Shown: positions 24,404 through 33,529, counted from the stretch's first letter. The stretch is DNA of 61,138 nt from a bacterium (GCA_030606215.1 JAUWGW010000008.1:1-61138), one strand, 5' to 3'. Numbers and translations: made by a program. Notes: a model not told the origin generated them from the letters alone.

Positions 24404-25612
24404 TTAAAATCTATGCCTGAAAGCTCTTCTAAAACCAGCATCTTCTGCTTCTTTGACCGTAAAGGCATAGAATTCTCCGGCACGATTTCCAATGATTGTT
24501 CTATCGTATTGTTGATCCATGGGTAAATGATAAATTTTTGTTTGTCCAAACTCATCATTATTTATGTTGCATTTAATTCTTGGGAATTCACCGAGGGGCT
24601 CGTTTTCTATAATTTCTACACTTAATGCGTTTGCCATTTCTCTGGCTTTGTCAGATAAGCTCGTTGAGGTGAAAAATATTGGTCTAAGCTTATTTTCGTT
24701 CAAAAACTTAGCAAACTCTTCAAAACTTTTTGGTTTTTTGTGATTCCTAAAGCTTTTAACCCAATATTCCATTGTCGTACCAAATAGCTGGAATATGTGT
24801 TTTTCATGTATTTCCTTATATTGTGCCCAACGTTTGCATTGGATAATACAAACTTCGTCACTTTTTTTCGCAATAATATCTCGACCTAAATCTTCAAAGC
24901 CATCAATGATTCCTTTGTACTCAATAGAATATCCTTTTTGTTCATATAAATAACCAACATACATTTCATAATCTCTTCCGATTGCCCATTTCGATTTATA
25001 TCGGTTTCTCAAATATCTATCTAAAGCCATTTGATTTCTTTCGACAGAAGGAAGGCTTTTATATTCTTCTTGAGTAAGATAATTTTTGACTCTGTCTTCG
25101 TTATCATCATCTTTAATTTCATCTTCAATCCGAACAGGTATCTCCTCATCTTCATCCTCGGCAATTAATTCTGAAAGCCAAGGGAATAATTTTTCAAAAT
25201 AGTTTATTTTGTAGCTGATTATTTTGTTTTCCTTAACTAATTCCCTTTTCTCATTTTTAATAATTTTTACATTTTCAGCAGCTGTGTAAGCAGGATGCTT
25301 TTTATGTATGAGGTAGTTTTCTATTTCTCTGTCTTTTAGCTCAAAATAATCTGCATATGCTTCTGCGAGCCACGGGAATCCCATTGATTTTTGTTTGGCA
25401 ATTTTGTGAATTTCATGTTTATCTTTTTTGACTTTTTCATTCCACTCCTCTACTTTTGACCCATGCTCTTTTATGGAATTCTCCAAATTATCTAATTTTG
25501 GCTTTAGTGCTAAATATTTTTTGGAGTTCGAAATAGTATCAATAATCCAAGCAATTATTGCCCAGATTACAGCTATTCCTATGATGATGAGTATCCATGA
25601 ATAATCTTCCAT
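24404..25612 (-). CDS. Membrane-anchored Mrr-like restriction endonuclease in an integron-type cassette
   Basis: 402 residues. One N-terminal transmembrane helix (about 5-26), a coiled-coil/helical region (30-135) and an acidic linker (about 150-175, EDEDEE, DDDNEDR) lead to an Mrr-type PD-(D/E)XK domain from about 205: GRDYEMYVGYLYEQKGYSIEY, then the catalytic D of DLGRDIIA and Q-x-K of CIIQCKRW. Mrr-like nucleases cut modified or foreign DNA; membrane anchoring suggests action on incoming DNA. The A+T-rich gene is followed by attC site 2, and its ATG is about 30 nt after GTTAGC (25644-25639), a candidate cassette junction. Confidence 0.85.
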   Translation of the reverse strand: MEDYSWILIIIGIAVIWAIIAWIIDTISNSKKYLALKPKLDNLENSIKEHGSKVEEWNEKVKKDKHEIHKIAKQKSMGFPWLAEAYADYFELKDREIENYLIHKKHPAYTAAENVKIIKNEKRELVKENKIISYKINYFEKLFPWLSELIAEDEDEEIPVRIEDEIKDDDNEDRVKNYLTQEEYKSLPSVERNQMALDRYLRNRYKSKWAIGRDYEMYVGYLYEQKGYSIEYKGIIDGFEDLGRDIIAKKSDEVCIIQCKRWAQYKEIHEKHIFQLFGTTMEYWVKSFRNHKKPKSFEEFAKFLNENKLRPIFFTSTSLSDKAREMANALSVEIIENEPLGEFPRIKCNINNDEFGQTKIYHLPMDQQYDRTIIGNRAGEFYAFTVKEAEDAGFRRAFRHRF

Positions 25613-25683
25613 AATAACTTTACCTATATTTTTCTATAGCTAACTTATTTATTGAATAGATACCTGCTTTTTGTTGTCGCATT

Positions 25684-25713
25684 TATTATTATACAGGCGT
25701 CCGTATAATAATA
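25684..25713. repeat. 11-bp perfect palindrome near the cassette array end
   Basis: TATTATTATAC (25684-25694), 8-nt loop AGGCGTCC and GTATAATAATA (25703-25713). It sits about 40 bp upstream of the possible cassette junction GTTAGC. Could be an operator, terminator-like stem or part of an attI/Pc remnant; no integrase gene is visible here. Confidence 0.5.
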
Positions 25714-25856
25714 GCTCTTCGTTAATAAGCTCTGAAAAACCATCAAGATTAGTATCCAACTTCCCCGTGATTCTGTAGGGCTTACAAACTGGCATGCTTT
25801 GAGAAGCTTACTCTGTCCCCTGTCATTATCTGTTCTCTCTTGCCAGCATCACTCCA

Positions 25857-25933
25857 TCTTGCTCAAACAATTCACCATCAATTTGTTTAAGCAACTGTCT
25901 TTGCGCTTTCTTGCTTATGGCATCAAAAGAAGT
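25857..25933. repeat. 77-bp direct repeat, copy A
   Basis: Matches 26458-26534 at 75 of 77 positions, 601 bp apart. On the reverse strand both copies encode SFDAISKKAQRQLLKQIDG; in copy A the frame continues to ELFEQDGVMLARENR and a stop, so it is the 3' end of a small gene whose 5' part is missing. It abuts a DUF72 remnant. The stretch 25613-26081 holds no intact gene. Confidence 0.7.
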
Positions 25934-25949
25934 AAGGACTGATTGTTGA

Positions 25950-26015
25950 ATGTTTCAAAGTCTGAGCATTCCGAGCAGCCTTCCCCTCATGGCAATTATT
26001 GAAAAAGAGGTGGGC
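25950..26015 (-). pseudogene. DUF72 C-terminal remnant, second copy
   Basis: Reverse strand encodes HLFFNNCHEGKAARNAQTLK, nearly the same as the AFFNNCHAGKAVRNAQTLK of the broken DUF72 gene at 3988-4060, then runs out of similarity and stops. It is fused directly to repeat copy A, showing that the two scrap loci share rearranged pieces. Confidence 0.7.
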
Positions 26016-26081
26016 CTTTTCTGAATTTCCAGCAAACTCTTATGGCTGAGAGAAATTCCCGACAGCAGATTAGGCAAGGAA

Positions 26082-26273
26082 TTAGCGAAGTCGCTTATTT
26101 AGGGCTACGTACTGTTTGCCCGATAGGTCAATCTTAGTAACTACCTGCGAACCATGAGAGGCTTGTTTCTCTCTAAGTTTTGCACAAAATCGGTCAAGAT
26201 CATAGTCGCACTCTTTCCATAGTTTCTCTCGCACTGTGCGTACTTCCTCTACTATCGGATCAATCCATTTCAC
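26082..26273 (-). CDS. Small antitoxin-like protein (PIVEEVR type)
   Basis: 63 residues from GTG 26273: the opening IDPIVEEVRTVREKLWKECDYDLDRFCAKLREKQ matches a common small protein found next to toxin genes, often annotated as a probable antitoxin. The tail after VVTKIDLS looks like fusion to unrelated sequence. No toxin is intact directly beside it; 26260-26395 on the same strand encodes what looks like a PIN-type C-terminal scrap (KTSRSVPVILTPEELM). Confidence 0.55.
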   Translation of the reverse strand: MKWIDPIVEEVRTVREKLWKECDYDLDRFCAKLREKQASHGSQVVTKIDLSGKQYVALNKRLR

Positions 26274-26404
26274 TCTCTTCCCCTCCCGACATTAGCTCCT
26301 CCGGTGTAAGAATCACTGGCACTGATCGTGATGTTTTTGATTCAAACTGTTTCAACCTGCTTATGATCAATCCATTTGCCAAATGCGAGCAGTTCCAGGT
26401 CAAA

Positions 26405-26450
26405 GCCCTTCGTGGCATAGAGGCACAAATCGTAGAAATAGAGGTTGATT
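26405..26450 (+). pseudogene. Fragment of comM (5' region)
   Basis: Encodes [16 protein letters not shown]; about 45 bp match comM 27369-27414 with two mismatches, in the same orientation. Before and after it there is no similarity, and the surrounding frame is chimaeric. It sits immediately before repeat copy B. Confidence 0.8.
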
Positions 26451-26457
26451 TGTACCG

Positions 26458-26534
26458 TCTTGCTCAAACAATTCACCATCAATCTGTTTCAGCAACTGTC
26501 TTTGCGCTTTCTTGCTTATGGCATCAAAAGAAGT
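26458..26534. repeat. 77-bp direct repeat, copy B
   Basis: Second copy of 25857-25933, beginning directly at the stop codon of the PIN toxin gene (26535) and ending at the comM fragment. Its encoded piece (reverse strand, SFDAISKKAQRQLLKQIDG) lacks a start. Confidence 0.7.
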
Positions 26535-26948
26535 TTAGCTTTTCCTCTTCAGATACTTGTCAACGAAACCACGCGGGGAAATTACAACAATCCCCTGATA
26601 TCCTGACACCTTCAACAATGCCTTGTCGCCACTGACTATGATCTTGGTTCCGCTTGCCAACGCGCACGCCAGAAATACATCGTCATCACCGTCTGTGCAG
26701 ACCTGCTCAGGCAAATGCGGAGACTTAACCAACGACCCCTTAATCATCAACAGTTCAATAAAAGGTTCAGGGTCAACTTCAGGAAAATCATCCATCAATT
26801 GAGTTGCAACACGGCAGTACTCATTAAGTATATCAGGCGATACGACAAGATGAACACGATTGTGACGCCACGCATCCAGAATATCATACGGTAGACCACG
26901 GAAAAATATACCCGACATGAACACATCTGTGTCCAGAATGATCTTCAT
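26535..26948 (-). CDS. PIN-domain toxin (VapC-like ribonuclease)
   Basis: 137 residues, COG1569-type PIN family. Acidic residues: D7 and D9 region of [13 protein letters not shown]44 (LNEYCRV), D86-D90 (DGDDDVFLACALA) and D105 (IIVSGDKALL). Such proteins are Mg-dependent RNases. The start overlaps the stop of the AbrB-like antitoxin by 4 nt (ATGA), a classic type II module. The frame is intact. Confidence 0.88.
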   Translation of the reverse strand: MKIILDTDVFMSGIFFRGLPYDILDAWRHNRVHLVVSPDILNEYCRVATQLMDDFPEVDPEPFIELLMIKGSLVKSPHLPEQVCTDGDDDVFLACALASGTKIIVSGDKALLKVSGYQGIVVISPRGFVDKYLKRKS

Positions 26949-27208
26949 TTGCGACCCCGAACCTTTGCAATAGCTGTAGAGATGTCAAATCTCTTCATTC
27001 CCGCAGCCTTTGCCTGCCTGCGCATGCGGAGAATAAGACTGTCAAATTCCATCATGGACGGTTTCGCTATAGATTTCAGAATCACAACGTCATTCTCCCC
27101 AACTACAACAAACTGAGCACCGGGTTCGAGATGCAGTTGCTCCCTTATGGTTTCTGGGATAACAACCTGCCCTTTTGATGACATCTTTGTCGTTGCTATA
27201 GTCTGCAT
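26945..27208 (-). CDS. AbrB/SpoVT-type antitoxin
   Basis: 87 residues from ATG 27208, with AGGAGG 6 nt upstream (a longer frame to 27256 has no such site). Swapped-hairpin AbrB fold: [31 protein letters not shown]. It is expected to bind the PIN toxin and the promoter at 27237-27264. The C-terminal half ([21 protein letters not shown]) would be the toxin-wrapping tail. Confidence 0.88.
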   Translation of the reverse strand: MQTIATTKMSSKGQVVIPETIREQLHLEPGAQFVVVGENDVVILKSIAKPSMMEFDSLILRMRRQAKAAGMKRFDISTAIAKVRGRK

Positions 27209-27236
27209 CATCCACCTCCTTTGTCTTACCAGTAAG

Positions 27237-27264
27237 ATTATAGCAAAACTATCCAAGTTTGCAA
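27237..27264 (-). promoter_or_regulatory. Promoter of the AbrB/PIN module
   Basis: Reverse strand TTGCAA (27264-27259), 16-bp spacer, TATAAT (27242-27237), 29 nt upstream of the antitoxin ATG. A short inverted repeat CTTACTGGTAAG (27236-27225) follows directly and is a plausible AbrB operator. Confidence 0.65.
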
Positions 27265-27313
27265 GTACTTTTTCGGACTACTCATTTTATTTTCCATTCC
27301 ACATTCCCTGTGG

Positions 27314-27319
27314 TATAAT
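27314..27319 (+). promoter_or_regulatory. Extended -10 of comM
   Basis: TGGTATAAT (TATAAT at 27314-27319) has the TGn extension; no good -35 is visible. It is 26 bp upstream of ATG 27345 with AGGAGAG in between. Confidence 0.5.
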
Positions 27320-27344
27320 CCCCACAAGTTCAGGAGAGCAACTC

Positions 27345-28955
27345 ATGCTGGCAAAAGTCAAGAGCAGCGCCCTTCGCGGCATAGAAGCACAAATCGTAGA
27401 AATAGAGGTTGATATTGCAAGCGGCCTTCCCGCAACCACAATCGTGGGTTTGCCTGATACAGCAGTTAAAGAAAGCAGAGACAGAGTGAAAACCGCAATC
27501 AGGAATTCCGGGTTTGATTATCCTGTCCGTAAAGTCGTTGTCAACCTTGCTCCAGCAAATGTCAGAAAAGAAGGTGCCTCTTTTGACCTTCCGTTTGCCC
27601 TCGGGATTCTCTCAGCAACAGGTCAGATAGAAAAGAATAGCCCAAGCAATTTCACATTTCCCGACAAACTATCTGTTGACGAAAAGGGCCATTTGTTAGT
27701 GCCAGGTGAGGTGCGAAGGAAAAACCTTGACGATTTCATATTTCTTGGAGAACTTTCACTTGATGGAACATTGAAAAAGGTAAATGGCATTCTGCCAGTC
27801 GCTCTTGAAGCGAGGAAAAGAGGAATCAGCGGAATAGTTATCCCGCAGAGCAACGCAAACGAAGCCGCTATTGTGGAAGGACTGGAGATTGTGCCGGTAA
27901 AGAGTTTGCATGAAGTAGCTCAATTTCTCAAGGATGAATTTGTTCCAGACATTCCATCCTGCAATCGTGATGAAATCTTCGCAAGAAATCGCCTGTATGA
28001 TATTGACTTTTCCGAAGTAATAGGGCAGGAACATGCAAAAAGGGGTCTGGAGGTAGCAGCCGCCGGCGGACACAACATCCTTCTGATTGGACCTCCAGGT
28101 TCAGGGAAAACTATGCTGGCGAAGAGATTTCCCACAATCATCCCTGATATGACCTTTGAGGAAGCTATTGAAACAACAAAAATTCACAGTGCCGCAGGTT
28201 TCCTGCACCCGGAACAGGCACTTGTCTGCGCAAGACCTTTCCGCTCACCTCATCATATGATATCTGATGCAGGCTTGATTGGTGGTGGGAATTTTCCAAA
28301 ACCAGGTGAAATCAGCTTAGCACATAATGGAGTTTTGTTCCTGGATGAATTTCCGGAATTCAGACGCAGTGCACTTGAAGCACTCCGCCAGCCGCTTGAA
28401 GATGGTTGTGTGACAATATCAAGAGCAAGTGGTTCCATAACCCTGCCTGCAAGGTTTATGCTTGTTGCCGCTATGAACCCATGTCCCTGCGTATATTACA
28501 CCGATCCCAAAAAGGAATGCAAATGTACCCCTAACCAGATACAGAAATATATCTCAAGAATTTCAGGTCCTCTGCTTGACAGGATAGATATCCACATTGA
28601 AGTGCCTCCTGTTAAAGACATCATCTCTAAGGAGGCAAATGCTGAACCATCAGCGAATGTAAGAGATAGGGCAAATAAAAGCAGGAAAATTCAGCAGGAA
28701 AGGTTTGAAAAAGAAAACTTCTTCTGCAATGCTGATATGCAGACTAAACACATTAAAAAATATTGCCAGATTGGAGACCAAGCGCTGGAATTGTTGAAGC
28801 TTGCAATGAGTGAATTTGGAATGAGCGCCAGGGCATACCACAGAATACTGAAAGTTGCCCGCACAATAGCCGACCTCGCGCAATCAGAAAATATAGAAGC
28901 CGAACATATCTCAGAAGCCATCCAGTACAGAGCTCTTGACAGAACCGCACAGTAA
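27345..28955 (+). CDS. comM: ComM-type Mg-chelatase-like AAA+ helicase
   Basis: 536 residues from ATG 27345 (AGGAGAG at 27332; the in-frame extension to 27147 is not needed). N-terminal Lon-protease-like domain ([19 protein letters not shown]), then AAA+ with Walker [15 protein letters not shown] and Walker B FLDEFPEF, zinc-like [15 protein letters not shown] and the C-terminal lid ([18 protein letters not shown]). ComM drives branch migration during natural transformation and heteroduplex formation. Length is normal. Three degenerate fragments of it occur at 23.06, 26.41 and 33.75 kb. Confidence 0.94.
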   Translation: MLAKVKSSALRGIEAQIVEIEVDIASGLPATTIVGLPDTAVKESRDRVKTAIRNSGFDYPVRKVVVNLAPANVRKEGASFDLPFALGILSATGQIEKNSPSNFTFPDKLSVDEKGHLLVPGEVRRKNLDDFIFLGELSLDGTLKKVNGILPVALEARKRGISGIVIPQSNANEAAIVEGLEIVPVKSLHEVAQFLKDEFVPDIPSCNRDEIFARNRLYDIDFSEVIGQEHAKRGLEVAAAGGHNILLIGPPGSGKTMLAKRFPTIIPDMTFEEAIETTKIHSAAGFLHPEQALVCARPFRSPHHMISDAGLIGGGNFPKPGEISLAHNGVLFLDEFPEFRRSALEALRQPLEDGCVTISRASGSITLPARFMLVAAMNPCPCVYYTDPKKECKCTPNQIQKYISRISGPLLDRIDIHIEVPPVKDIISKEANAEPSANVRDRANKSRKIQQERFEKENFFCNADMQTKHIKKYCQIGDQALELLKLAMSEFGMSARAYHRILKVARTIADLAQSENIEAEHISEAIQYRALDRTAQ

Positions 28956-28996
28956 GCAGCAGGTAAAAAATCAACCACCCAAAGCCAGAAATCAGG

Positions 28997-29409
28997 TTAA
29001 CTGAATTGCACCTTCTCAATAAGCATTCTTGCCTTCGCATATATCCCCGGTGCCTCACTTTCTTGTGAACTATTGCGACCATATCCTGATTTCCCTGCGA
29101 TAGGTCTAAAACAAGACAAGGCTTCTTGTGCTTATGAGCTAATTTAATTGTGAAAGCTGTCCCGCCTGTTGGTTTCCCCCATGTAAGAATAAGAGTTCCG
29201 TCTGCCTCTTTGACATTAAGTTCTGTCCTGACTCTGTAATCGGAACTTTGTGTTTCCTTAAGAGGATAGCGAGCTGGTAACGAACCATCCTCCGCTCTAC
29301 GACCTTTTGGACACCAACCACCGCAGGGAAAACCATGTCCTAAGGCTACATCTAATGCAGCTCTATCTGCTCCTGTTTGACCACCTGAGATGATACGTTC
29401 TATTCTCAA
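28997..29409 (-). pseudogene. Putative molybdenum-carrier/nucleotide-binding family protein, frameshifted
   Basis: N-terminal part is a good match to the 'putative molybdenum carrier' Rossmann family: IISGGQTGADRAALDVALGHG, GGWCPKGRRAEDG and DGTLILTWGKPTGGTAFT. After GNQDMVAI near 29080 the frame is lost; the conserved tail ESEAPGIYAKARMLIEKV and a stop at 28997 is in another frame, with a probable loss of about 15 residues between. The unshifted frame would run on to 28753 with no similarity, overlapping comM. It is probably non-functional unless an assembly error explains the shift. Confidence 0.75.
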
Positions 29410-29413
29410 CCTC

Positions 29414-30898
29414 TTACTGTGTTATAACTGCATATAGCATTCTACCCGCAGCTTCCTTAGAATAGGTCTTCAGCACTATCCTTCTATTGAGTTCTATGAG
29501 CTTCTTTCTCTTGCTTTCATGCTGAATGAGCCGCAAGGTAGCCAGAATAGGGACTTCATTCTTTCTAATGACTTTCTCCGCAAAGCGCGCCCTCTTCAGT
29601 TTTAGTATCTTGCTAAGACGCGTAGACAGAGCTTTGTTTGAGCTTTGCCCTTTCCCAATATCTTTAAAATCTTGATTGTCCACCAAAAGAGCAGTATACA
29701 TATGCCCCAATTTCATTCCTGAAGCTTGAAAATCAGGGGTGACTATCGGTATATTCCTGCCAACTACCACCTTGTTCAGCATCCAGGGCTCAATATATAC
29801 AAGACCAAATCCTTCCAAGATACTGGTGGTCACTACCAAATCAACTGATTGATAGAGGTCTCCTATAGCATATTTTTCTATCCTTCCCCTCTCATCGTAT
29901 ACTCTTTCTAAGCTGACCAAGTCCTCTACCCCTATGGTTACAGGCAAACAGTGTTTTGCTACAAACTTTCTAAGCTGCTGAGCATAATCATAGTCATCAC
30001 CTGTCTCGGGGCATATACTTATCAGAAGATGAAAATTGCCTCTGAGCTTGCATCCTTCTACGGACATTTTCTTCTCTGCCAGAATATTGAATAGCTGGAT
30101 TAGAAAGATAGCCTCCTCCACATTCTTTCTCCTAACACACCTTACGGGATAAAAAATAAGATGGGAATTAGGAGAAATATTGTATTTTCTTATAATTTTC
30201 CCCCTGAGAGTTTTGCTCTTGTCATCCGGCGGTATGATGTCCTCATCAACACAATTGGATACGTAGAAAATGTTCTTTTCGTCAACCCCATGCTCAACTA
30301 ATCGTGAGCAATTATTGCGGTTTATAGCAATGTACTTTACATTTGGCGTATTGGGGTACAGTATGTCGTGCCAGTTGGGCACGATTTCAAAAGGATTCTG
30401 AGAAAATTTCTTGAAATTCTTGAAGTTCTCTGTTCGCTCTTGCACAAAATCATGTACCCGATAGATGAACTTTTTTCCTAAGTCTTTCATATAACAGTAA
30501 TTGGAATAGAGATAGAATGCATACGTTACTGCAGGATGAATTCCTATGCCCAAATTCTCAGCAATTATTACATCCATTCTATTTAGTTTGCTCAGTAAAA
30601 TTTCAGCAATATTAGTTCCCTGCCAGATGTAATCCTGTATCTTTTGCTCGGAAATAAACCTGCCTCCAAATATCTTTGCGGCTTGAAGTGGATCAAACTC
30701 CTCAATATTCAGGTATTCCAATTTACCTGGCACGGGTTTCAAAAAATTCTTGTAGTCCGGACTTAGCTTACCGAATAGATTGAACTTGATGTCGGGATAC
30801 ATACTCATCATAGCTTTTACGTTACGAGAAATAATTGTGTTTACGCCGTCCTTAAACCCTATGCCGTAGTGCCCGATACCGAGCGTTAGTCTCTTCAT
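29414..30898 (-). CDS. Glycosyltransferase, GT4-like
   Basis: 494 residues. N-terminal Rossmann-like part with GIGHYGIGFKDGVNTIISRN; C-terminal domain with a nucleotide-sugar site and the EX7E motif in ILEGFGLVYIEPWML (about 388-402). Longer than most GT4 enzymes, with an extra C-terminal helical extension rich in Arg/Lys. It overlaps the next glycosyltransferase by 4 nt, so both probably build the same glycoside or polysaccharide. Substrate unknown; retaining transferase expected. Confidence 0.8.
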   Translation of the reverse strand: MKRLTLGIGHYGIGFKDGVNTIISRNVKAMMSMYPDIKFNLFGKLSPDYKNFLKPVPGKLEYLNIEEFDPLQAAKIFGGRFISEQKIQDYIWQGTNIAEILLSKLNRMDVIIAENLGIGIHPAVTYAFYLYSNYCYMKDLGKKFIYRVHDFVQERTENFKNFKKFSQNPFEIVPNWHDILYPNTPNVKYIAINRNNCSRLVEHGVDEKNIFYVSNCVDEDIIPPDDKSKTLRGKIIRKYNISPNSHLIFYPVRCVRRKNVEEAIFLIQLFNILAEKKMSVEGCKLRGNFHLLISICPETGDDYDYAQQLRKFVAKHCLPVTIGVEDLVSLERVYDERGRIEKYAIGDLYQSVDLVVTTSILEGFGLVYIEPWMLNKVVVGRNIPIVTPDFQASGMKLGHMYTALLVDNQDFKDIGKGQSSNKALSTRLSKILKLKRARFAEKVIRKNEVPILATLRLIQHESKRKKLIELNRRIVLKTYSKEAAGRMLYAVITQ

Positions 30899-32052
30899 TG
30901 CTTTTCTTCCCTATCTTTTATGAGTTTCCTATACAATTCAATATGCCTTTGAGCAACACATTCCCAGCTAATTTTGCTCTTCACATACCGGAAGGCCCGC
31001 TTGCTAAATCTGCTTGTCAATTCACTGTCCTTTATCAGCATTATGATACTCCCAATCAATCCGTCATTGTCTCTCGGAGAGACAATAATCCCCGCCCCGC
31101 TTTTTTCTACTTCCTCTTTAAGACCTTCAATTCCGGTAGCTATCGCCGGCACACCGCATGCAAAAGAATGAGCTAAATTTCCGCTCTGAGAACCACGCTT
31201 ATACGGGAGCACCATTACATCAAAAGATTTCAGTATGTCTTCATACTCCTCGGGTGAGAATTTGCCAAGTATTACTTTAATTCTATCCCTGTAACGGCGT
31301 GAGTTTACAATATTAATGAGTTTCTCCTTATATCTTTTCTGTCTTCTGGAGCCATCTCTTTCATCGCCCGCCAGAACCAATCGAGTAGAGGGGCCCGCTC
31401 TTTCAGCTATATAATCCCAACTATCGAGAACCTTTTCAAAACCTTTATTAGGATCGAACCATCCAAGAAGACCAAGAACCTTATGGTCCGCCTTAAAACC
31501 TATTCTCTCTTTGAATCGCGCATTGGGGTAGGGTCTGATATACTTTGCACCATGGGGAATCACATACACATTCCGTGCAGCTCTTCCCAGGTTGGTAGGG
31601 AAGTGAACACACTGGTATAGCTCATGGACAATTCCTGCATCCACTAATTTTTGTACAACGTCCATATAGAGCGCTACCTTTTGTCGTAATTTACCATATA
31701 CTGAATGATAAGTGATGACAATGGGAAAAGCTCCTTTTATTCTCCATTGAAAGATGGGACTGAATAATCCAGTTGCAAAATCATTTCCCCGTCTATATAA
31801 ACCGAATTCATGTTGGATATGAACTATATCGGGCCTAAGGGAAGATATGGTACGATAAAGTTTGTCAGCCCAGAGAGGAGAGTTAATATCTATTATAGGG
31901 TGAACGTCTTCCTCACCCGGAGTTCCTCCATCGGTATGGCAGACCACTTCCACTCTATGGCCCGCATTGCGTATGGCAGTGACCAGGTCACAAGAATAGG
32001 TGGCTATTCCACAATGACGTGGTGGCCAACTACTGACCCAGGCGATTTTCAT
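30895..32052 (-). CDS. Glycosyltransferase family 4 protein
   Basis: 385 residues from ATG 32052 (GGGAG 8 nt upstream; a GTG at 32088 would overlap the malic enzyme stop). Acceptor-side glycine-rich start WVSSWPPRHCGIATYSCDL, then HIQHEFGLYRRGNDF, GWFDPNKGFEKVLDSW and LPYKRGSQSGNLAHSFACG before GVPAIATGIEGLKEEV. A cytoplasmic retaining GT-B enzyme. It forms a unit with the second glycosyltransferase downstream; the malic enzyme upstream is coupled but need not be related in function. Confidence 0.85.
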   Translation of the reverse strand: MKIAWVSSWPPRHCGIATYSCDLVTAIRNAGHRVEVVCHTDGGTPGEEDVHPIIDINSPLWADKLYRTISSLRPDIVHIQHEFGLYRRGNDFATGLFSPIFQWRIKGAFPIVITYHSVYGKLRQKVALYMDVVQKLVDAGIVHELYQCVHFPTNLGRAARNVYVIPHGAKYIRPYPNARFKERIGFKADHKVLGLLGWFDPNKGFEKVLDSWDYIAERAGPSTRLVLAGDERDGSRRQKRYKEKLINIVNSRRYRDRIKVILGKFSPEEYEDILKSFDVMVLPYKRGSQSGNLAHSFACGVPAIATGIEGLKEEVEKSGAGIIVSPRDNDGLIGSIIMLIKDSELTSRFSKRAFRYVKSKISWECVAQRHIELYRKLIKDREEKQ

Positions 32053-32084
32053 GCTCCGATCTCCCAACAAACTGCCCTCACCCT

Positions 32085-33452
32085 TCACTGAATCAAATGC
32101 CGCGCTGCTTTTATTACCGCTTGTGCCACCTTCTTATGAACATCCAAGTCCAATAAATGGGGTATTATTTCCCCTTTCCTGGCACTTTCGGCCAATGCTC
32201 TGGCAGCAGCTATCTTCATACTATCAGTTATCCGTTTAGCTCTTACATCCAAAGCACCCCTGAATATTCCGGGAAATGCCAAAGCATTATTTATAGACCT
32301 TCCATCAAAAGCCAGAACGGCTCCTGCCCTCAAAGCCTCATCAGGCCATATCTCAGGTATTGGATTGGCAAGAGCAAATACAACCGCTTTTGAGGACATT
32401 GCCTTCACCATCTTTGAGGTTAACAACTTAGGAGCAGACACCCCAATAAAGACATCCTTTCCTCTAATAACACTAGATAATGAGCCTTTTTCTTTATGTT
32501 TGTTAGTAAGTATTGATACTTCTTCTTTATACTCATTCATATCCTCTTTTCTACCTTTGTAGATTGCGCCTTTCCTGTCACAGAGGATGATATTTTTCAG
32601 TTTCCACGTCAATAGAATCCTGGCAATAGCAATACCAGCAGCCCCAGCACCGCTTATGACTACTTTTATATTATCTTTCTTCTTTCTGATAATCTTCAGG
32701 GCATTCATGAGTGCAGAAAGAACAACTACCGCTGTGCCATGCTGGTCGTCGTGAAAAACCGGAATGTCCACTGAATTTTGCAATTTCCTTTCAATCTCAA
32801 AACAACTCGGTGCGGAAATATCCTCCAATGCCACCGCACCGAATGTATTCGCTATCCTGGCTATCGTCCGAACAATATCTTCAGTCTCTACTGCATCTAT
32901 CAATATCGGAACAGCGCTTATACCAACGAGCTTATCAAACAAAACTGCTTTTCCTTCTATAACTGGCATGCCTGCTACAGGACCAATATTGCCTAACCCT
33001 AATATAGCAGTACCGTTGGTTACAATGGCAACAGTGTTGGAAATAGAAGTATATCTATATCTTTCCTCTGGATTTTTTAAGATTGCATGGCAGACACTTG
33101 CTACACCTGGGGTATAGATCTTCCGAAGGTCAGATATGGTATCGAGGGGCACCTTGCTTTTTGTGGCGATTTTGCCGCCTTTGTGAAGCTTCAATACTTC
33201 ATCGGTGATTTCGACTAATTCTATGCCATCTGTTCTCTTAATGTGGGACAAGATTTTATCAAGATGCTTATCACTCTCAACATATACGGTCACATCTCTT
33301 ATCACATAATGGCTGTCTAACCTGACTTTGATTATGTCTCCAAGCAATCCACCCTCTTTACCTATGGCAGTTGCAAGTTCGCCGAATTTTCCAGGCACGT
33401 CTTTAATTTTAACTCTCAACGTCTTAACAATCTTATCTGCATATTTCATCAT
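32085..33452 (-). CDS. NAD(P)-dependent malic enzyme with N-terminal ACT domain
   Basis: 455 residues. An ACT domain (about 8-82, KIKDVPGKFGELATAIGKEGG) precedes the malic enzyme catalytic part: YTPGVASVCHAI, LGLGNIGPVAGMPVIEGKAVLF, EDISAPSCFEIERKL, FHDDQHGTAVVVLSAL and the Rossmann VVISGAGAAGIAIARILL. It decarboxylates malate to pyruvate. The ACT domain suggests allosteric control, perhaps by an amino acid. With PEPCK and pyruvate dehydrogenase in this window it links C4 and C3 metabolism. Confidence 0.93.
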   Translation of the reverse strand: MMKYADKIVKTLRVKIKDVPGKFGELATAIGKEGGLLGDIIKVRLDSHYVIRDVTVYVESDKHLDKILSHIKRTDGIELVEITDEVLKLHKGGKIATKSKVPLDTISDLRKIYTPGVASVCHAILKNPEERYRYTSISNTVAIVTNGTAILGLGNIGPVAGMPVIEGKAVLFDKLVGISAVPILIDAVETEDIVRTIARIANTFGAVALEDISAPSCFEIERKLQNSVDIPVFHDDQHGTAVVVLSALMNALKIIRKKKDNIKVVISGAGAAGIAIARILLTWKLKNIILCDRKGAIYKGRKEDMNEYKEEVSILTNKHKEKGSLSSVIRGKDVFIGVSAPKLLTSKMVKAMSSKAVVFALANPIPEIWPDEALRAGAVLAFDGRSINNALAFPGIFRGALDVRAKRITDSMKIAAARALAESARKGEIIPHLLDLDVHKKVAQAVIKAARHLIQ

Positions 33453-33529
33453 TTATCCTCACTACAACTAAATGCCAGATTATCCAATGGTCTTAAAATT
33501 CTGGCAGCTCAGCTCTTGGTTTTATAACA

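Noticed and set aside
26180-26635. 151-codon forward frame containing [15 protein letters not shown]
   Set aside because: Chimaeric: part is antisense to the small antitoxin and PIN genes, with a comM scrap in the middle. Not a gene.
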